Positions 4,995 through 7,065 of a stretch of 7,065 bases of DNA are shown here, in pieces. Made by a program: the position numbers and the translations under genes. The notes beneath the pieces are model-generated. The model was not told the DNA's origin. It saw only the letters and a program-made list of their open reading frames with translations, and searched no databases. The stretch's first letter is position 1. Each line of letters starts with the position of its first letter. Source of the DNA: Planctomicrobium sp. (lineage in GTDB: Bacteria; Planctomycetota; Planctomycetia; Planctomycetales; Planctomycetaceae); NCBI GenBank assembly GCA_018659505.1, contig JABJMI010000537.1, positions 1 through 7,065 of the forward strand. The letters are read 5' to 3'.

Positions 4995-6608
4995 TTAAAA
5001 GTTCCAGTCGACACCGAAGTTGAGTTGGTGCATGTGCCAAGAACTACGATCGATTTTTGCTTCAGGGAATAAAGGGAAGCCTTGCCAGTTGATTGATTCG
5101 GCTGGTCGTGAAACTTCACCGACCCAGAAGAATGTGTAACCAGCACGGAAGTTTGTCGCTTCCAGAAAGGGAACTTCTCGAATCAATGGTAAGCTGCGGA
5201 AAGCTTGAATCTCAGCAAACACTGATTGCTGGAAGGATGGAGAAACATGCGTGTTGCTCTTCTTGTCAAAGAATTCAGATTGATTGATTGGGTCTAACAT
5301 TCTGGGGTTGTCTTCGTTCTCAAAACGGGCTTCATAGAGTGGGTCACCGATGTTGTCTCCATCAACGCGAATTGTTTCATTATTTGCATTGATACCGAAG
5401 ATCGTTTCACCCCACATATTGAAACCATCTTTTTTGTCTCCCAGATCAAAACGGAATCCAAATTCCGGTCCAGCGAGGTGGCTCTGAACGTCACTTTTCA
5501 GAGTCGCTTCATATTGGTCGTGAACAGGTGTCAGAGCTGTGTCTGGACGGTAAGTTTCCTCATCCACATCGTAAGTGAATCCACTATCAACACCACGAAA
5601 GCGGAACCCTTCGTTGAGGTTGAAATAACGTGCTCCATACAGAGGACGAATTTTGACCCCTGATGTCTTATAGACTGGCTGAGTGTAGATACTAAAGTTT
5701 GCTCCAGCAGTTTGAGTTGATTGTTCCATTTCAAACAGGATATCGTACTTGGCTGTTCGTCCCGCTCCAAACTCTGGGAATTCAAGAATTGGTTCACCAG
5801 TAAAGTATCCTACGACTCCGCGAATAATCAGGTTTTGACCATCTAATCTTTGAGTGATTTCCTGATTGACTGGCACACCATTTATAGAGTCGAAGCCCTG
5901 TGAAAATGTCCCTTCATCTTCGAAAGTCCAGAACCCGTTCAGTGACAGACCTGTTCCATCTTCATTTTCGAATCCCCAACGGATTTGTGTTCCGAGGGAC
6001 TTTCCAAGATTGGTCAGTTCACTTGTATTGCGAAACGGATAGAGATCTCCATCGGTGTTACTATTGAAAATGTTGGCACTGGAATCCAGTGCTGGAAATG
6101 GAATGATTGCTTGGTCTGCAATGAGGAAACCTGTATCCGCTGTCTCTCGATCATTGAGGTTCATAGGTTGTCCAAGCGGACCTAGCCCGTCAAAATTAGC
6201 ACGGGGCGCGGTCGGGGCACCGATTCTTTCAGTGCCTGCATCCTTGTAAGATACTGACATTAACTCGATCGAGCCGAAATAGTTTCGCTCTCGATAAAGG
6301 ATATCTCTGAACCAGAGACCACCTTTATTGTAACGGTGATCCATTGCGACATTCGGTGCCTGAAATGGACTAATCGCCGGGTAAGGATCATATCCTTGTG
6401 GCGTCCCCTGAGGGTAAATATATTGGGGATTGTTCGTCGCATAAGGCTGTTGATGAACATAAGCCCCTTGACCTCCCTGGACCGGCATTTGTGCCATTCC
6501 AGGTGGAAAACTGCCCGGTGGAAGGGGCTGTTGGGCTGATGATTCCTTCTCAACAGCAACCAGCATGAACATGCTAGCGACTATTGTCATCCAGGGCTTA
6601 ATCCGCAT
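4995..6608 (-). CDS. BBP7-family outer-membrane beta-barrel protein
   Basis: Predicted outer-membrane barrel or porin-like protein of the BBP7 family, 537 residues from the chosen start; substrate unknown. Residues 1-25 form a signal peptide (MRIKPWMTIVASMFMLVAV then EKESSA, likely cleavage after Ala25). A Pro/Gln/Gly/Tyr-rich, probably unstructured linker follows (26-90). The barrel domain begins around GLWFRDILYRERNYFGSIEL (97-116) and runs to the end in alternating aromatic/polar strands, with the family-typical 'ERIGAPTAP' near 127-135 and segments such as GPEFGFRFDLG. The chain ends WHMHQLNFGVDWNF, a C-terminal aromatic residue as expected for assembly by BamA. I chose the ATG at 6606-6608 because it starts the signal peptide and has AAGGA 7 bases upstream. 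The frame stays open to an ATG at 6807-6809, which would add 67 residues with no signal character and no clear ribosome binding site. It has its own terminator, so it is probably transcribed alone. Confidence 0.88.
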   Translation of the reverse strand: MRIKPWMTIVASMFMLVAVEKESSAQQPLPPGSFPPGMAQMPVQGGQGAYVHQQPYATNNPQYIYPQGTPQGYDPYPAISPFQAPNVAMDHRYNKGGLWFRDILYRERNYFGSIELMSVSYKDAGTERIGAPTAPRANFDGLGPLGQPMNLNDRETADTGFLIADQAIIPFPALDSSANIFNSNTDGDLYPFRNTSELTNLGKSLGTQIRWGFENEDGTGLSLNGFWTFEDEGTFSQGFDSINGVPVNQEITQRLDGQNLIIRGVVGYFTGEPILEFPEFGAGRTAKYDILFEMEQSTQTAGANFSIYTQPVYKTSGVKIRPLYGARYFNLNEGFRFRGVDSGFTYDVDEETYRPDTALTPVHDQYEATLKSDVQSHLAGPEFGFRFDLGDKKDGFNMWGETIFGINANNETIRVDGDNIGDPLYEARFENEDNPRMLDPINQSEFFDKKSNTHVSPSFQQSVFAEIQAFRSLPLIREVPFLEATNFRAGYTFFWVGEVSRPAESINWQGFPLFPEAKIDRSSWHMHQLNFGVDWNF

Positions 6609-6809
6609 CAGTACGTCCTTGACAGGTTGGCCGACGTATCTGTTCGATGATTCGAACAAGTCGACGAGCCAGGAAGACTCCTTGTGTTCCTCGTGAACTA
6701 TCTCTTCTGCACTCCCCTGCTCTGACGAGCATGATCGCGCAATTTGGGATAGACCTGATGCTCTTATCGGACTGACGATTTGTGAAACTGTACCGATTAT
6801 GCCGTTCAT
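6609..6809 (-). other. In-frame open leader upstream of the BBP7 start
   Basis: These 67 codons are in frame with the BBP7 gene and contain no stop. They start with an ATG (6807-6809) and encode a mixed polar sequence, with an acidic part (EEIVHEEHKE) in the middle. They end at the AAGGA and ATG that begin the signal peptide. The stretch also holds a perfect hairpin, TGTTCGA/TCGAACA (6641-6658), and a small one, TGCTC/GAGCA (6719-6732). It is either an untranslated leader that happens to be open or an unusually long N-terminal extension; I favour the former. Confidence 0.45.
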
Positions 6810-7065
6810 GTCGATTTTTCGGAATGAAACGGTTCTACCGGCGATTTCAGCCGGCTGTTTTTAACAAAATTAGTCTTTTGAAAACTTTGAACTAAGCCAA
6901 TAGAGGTGGCTTTTGAGAAAGATCGTACCCGCTACTGGACTTGGAAAAGTGTCTGTCTCAACCACGAAAGAAAAAGAAATCGGACTCTCGGAAGGTTATT
7001 CACTTTAAAAATGCAAACACGATCAAAAAGTAAAGAGACAGGATGAACATGATTTACAGGATAAG
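6810..7065. other. Upstream region of the BBP7 gene to the window edge
   Basis: No coding region is evident in these 256 bases. A small inverted repeat CCGGC/GCCGG (6838-6854) is followed on the plus strand by a T-tract (6858-6862), so it could be a weak plus-strand terminator or a leader hairpin of the BBP7 transcript. The middle is A-rich on the plus strand, and the region ends in a periodic repeat. I could not assign a clear promoter. Confidence 0.4.
7038..7062. repeat. Start of a 9-bp periodic repeat (ACAGGAT-type), cut by the window edge
   Basis: ACAGGAT at 7038-7044, the variant ACATGAT at 7047-7053 and ACAGGAT at 7056-7062 are spaced exactly 9 bases apart, with variable dinucleotides between. 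On the minus strand this reads as repeated ATCCTGT. I recall similar ATCCTGT-type arrays in many environmental bacterial genomes, including planctomycetes. Only about three units are visible here. Confidence 0.6.

Noticed and set aside
7038..7062. CRISPR or phage attachment site at the right edge
   Set aside because: The units are 7 bases with 2-base variable gaps, far too short for CRISPR repeats and spacers, and no integrase or tRNA is seen.
314..7065. tRNA, rRNA or a multi-gene defence or biosynthetic system
   Set aside because: I saw no cloverleaf or rRNA-like sequence, and the four complete genes are separately transcribed, with no functional link visible in the sequence.

Overview
The window most likely comes from a planctomycete (phylum Planctomycetota) of fairly low GC content. 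The main reason is the gene at the right end, a BBP7-type outer-membrane beta-barrel protein, a family I know almost only from planctomycetes. The thioredoxin reductase also carries an internal insert that I associate with planctomycete homologues, and weak ribosome binding sites, GTG/TTG starts and wide intergenic gaps are common in the group. I cannot name a genus.

Layout from left to right: (1) the 3' end of a plus-strand gene, cut by the window edge, whose product ends in a hydrophobic tail; (2) about 660 bases without an intact gene, holding a minus-strand remnant that looks like the N-terminal zinc-binding part of an HNH-type endonuclease and a perfect stem-loop; (3) a minus-strand CvpA-family membrane protein with a very long C-terminal extension; (4) a minus-strand trxB (thioredoxin-disulfide reductase) with a TTG start, a palindrome behind it and a consensus -10 box in front; (5) a 461-base gap with a 14-bp tandem repeat present four times; (6) a minus-strand gene for a small alpha-helical putative lipoprotein; (7) a strong rho-independent terminator; (8) the minus-strand BBP7 barrel gene, preceded by a long leader that is open in frame; (9) a right-hand edge region that ends inside a 9-bp periodic repeat.

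The four complete genes point the same way, but gaps of roughly 210 to 460 bases separate most of them and hairpins or terminators fill the gaps, so they look like single transcription units, not an operon. Three encode envelope-associated products (CvpA-like, lipoprotein, outer-membrane barrel) and one a cytoplasmic redox enzyme; no shared pathway is evident. I found no convincing new multi-gene system. The most useful leads are the CvpA extension with its histidine cluster, the TrxB insert, the unrecognised lipoprotein, the degraded HNH-like fragment, the in-frame leader of the BBP7 gene and the short repeats at 3749-3804 and 7038-7062.
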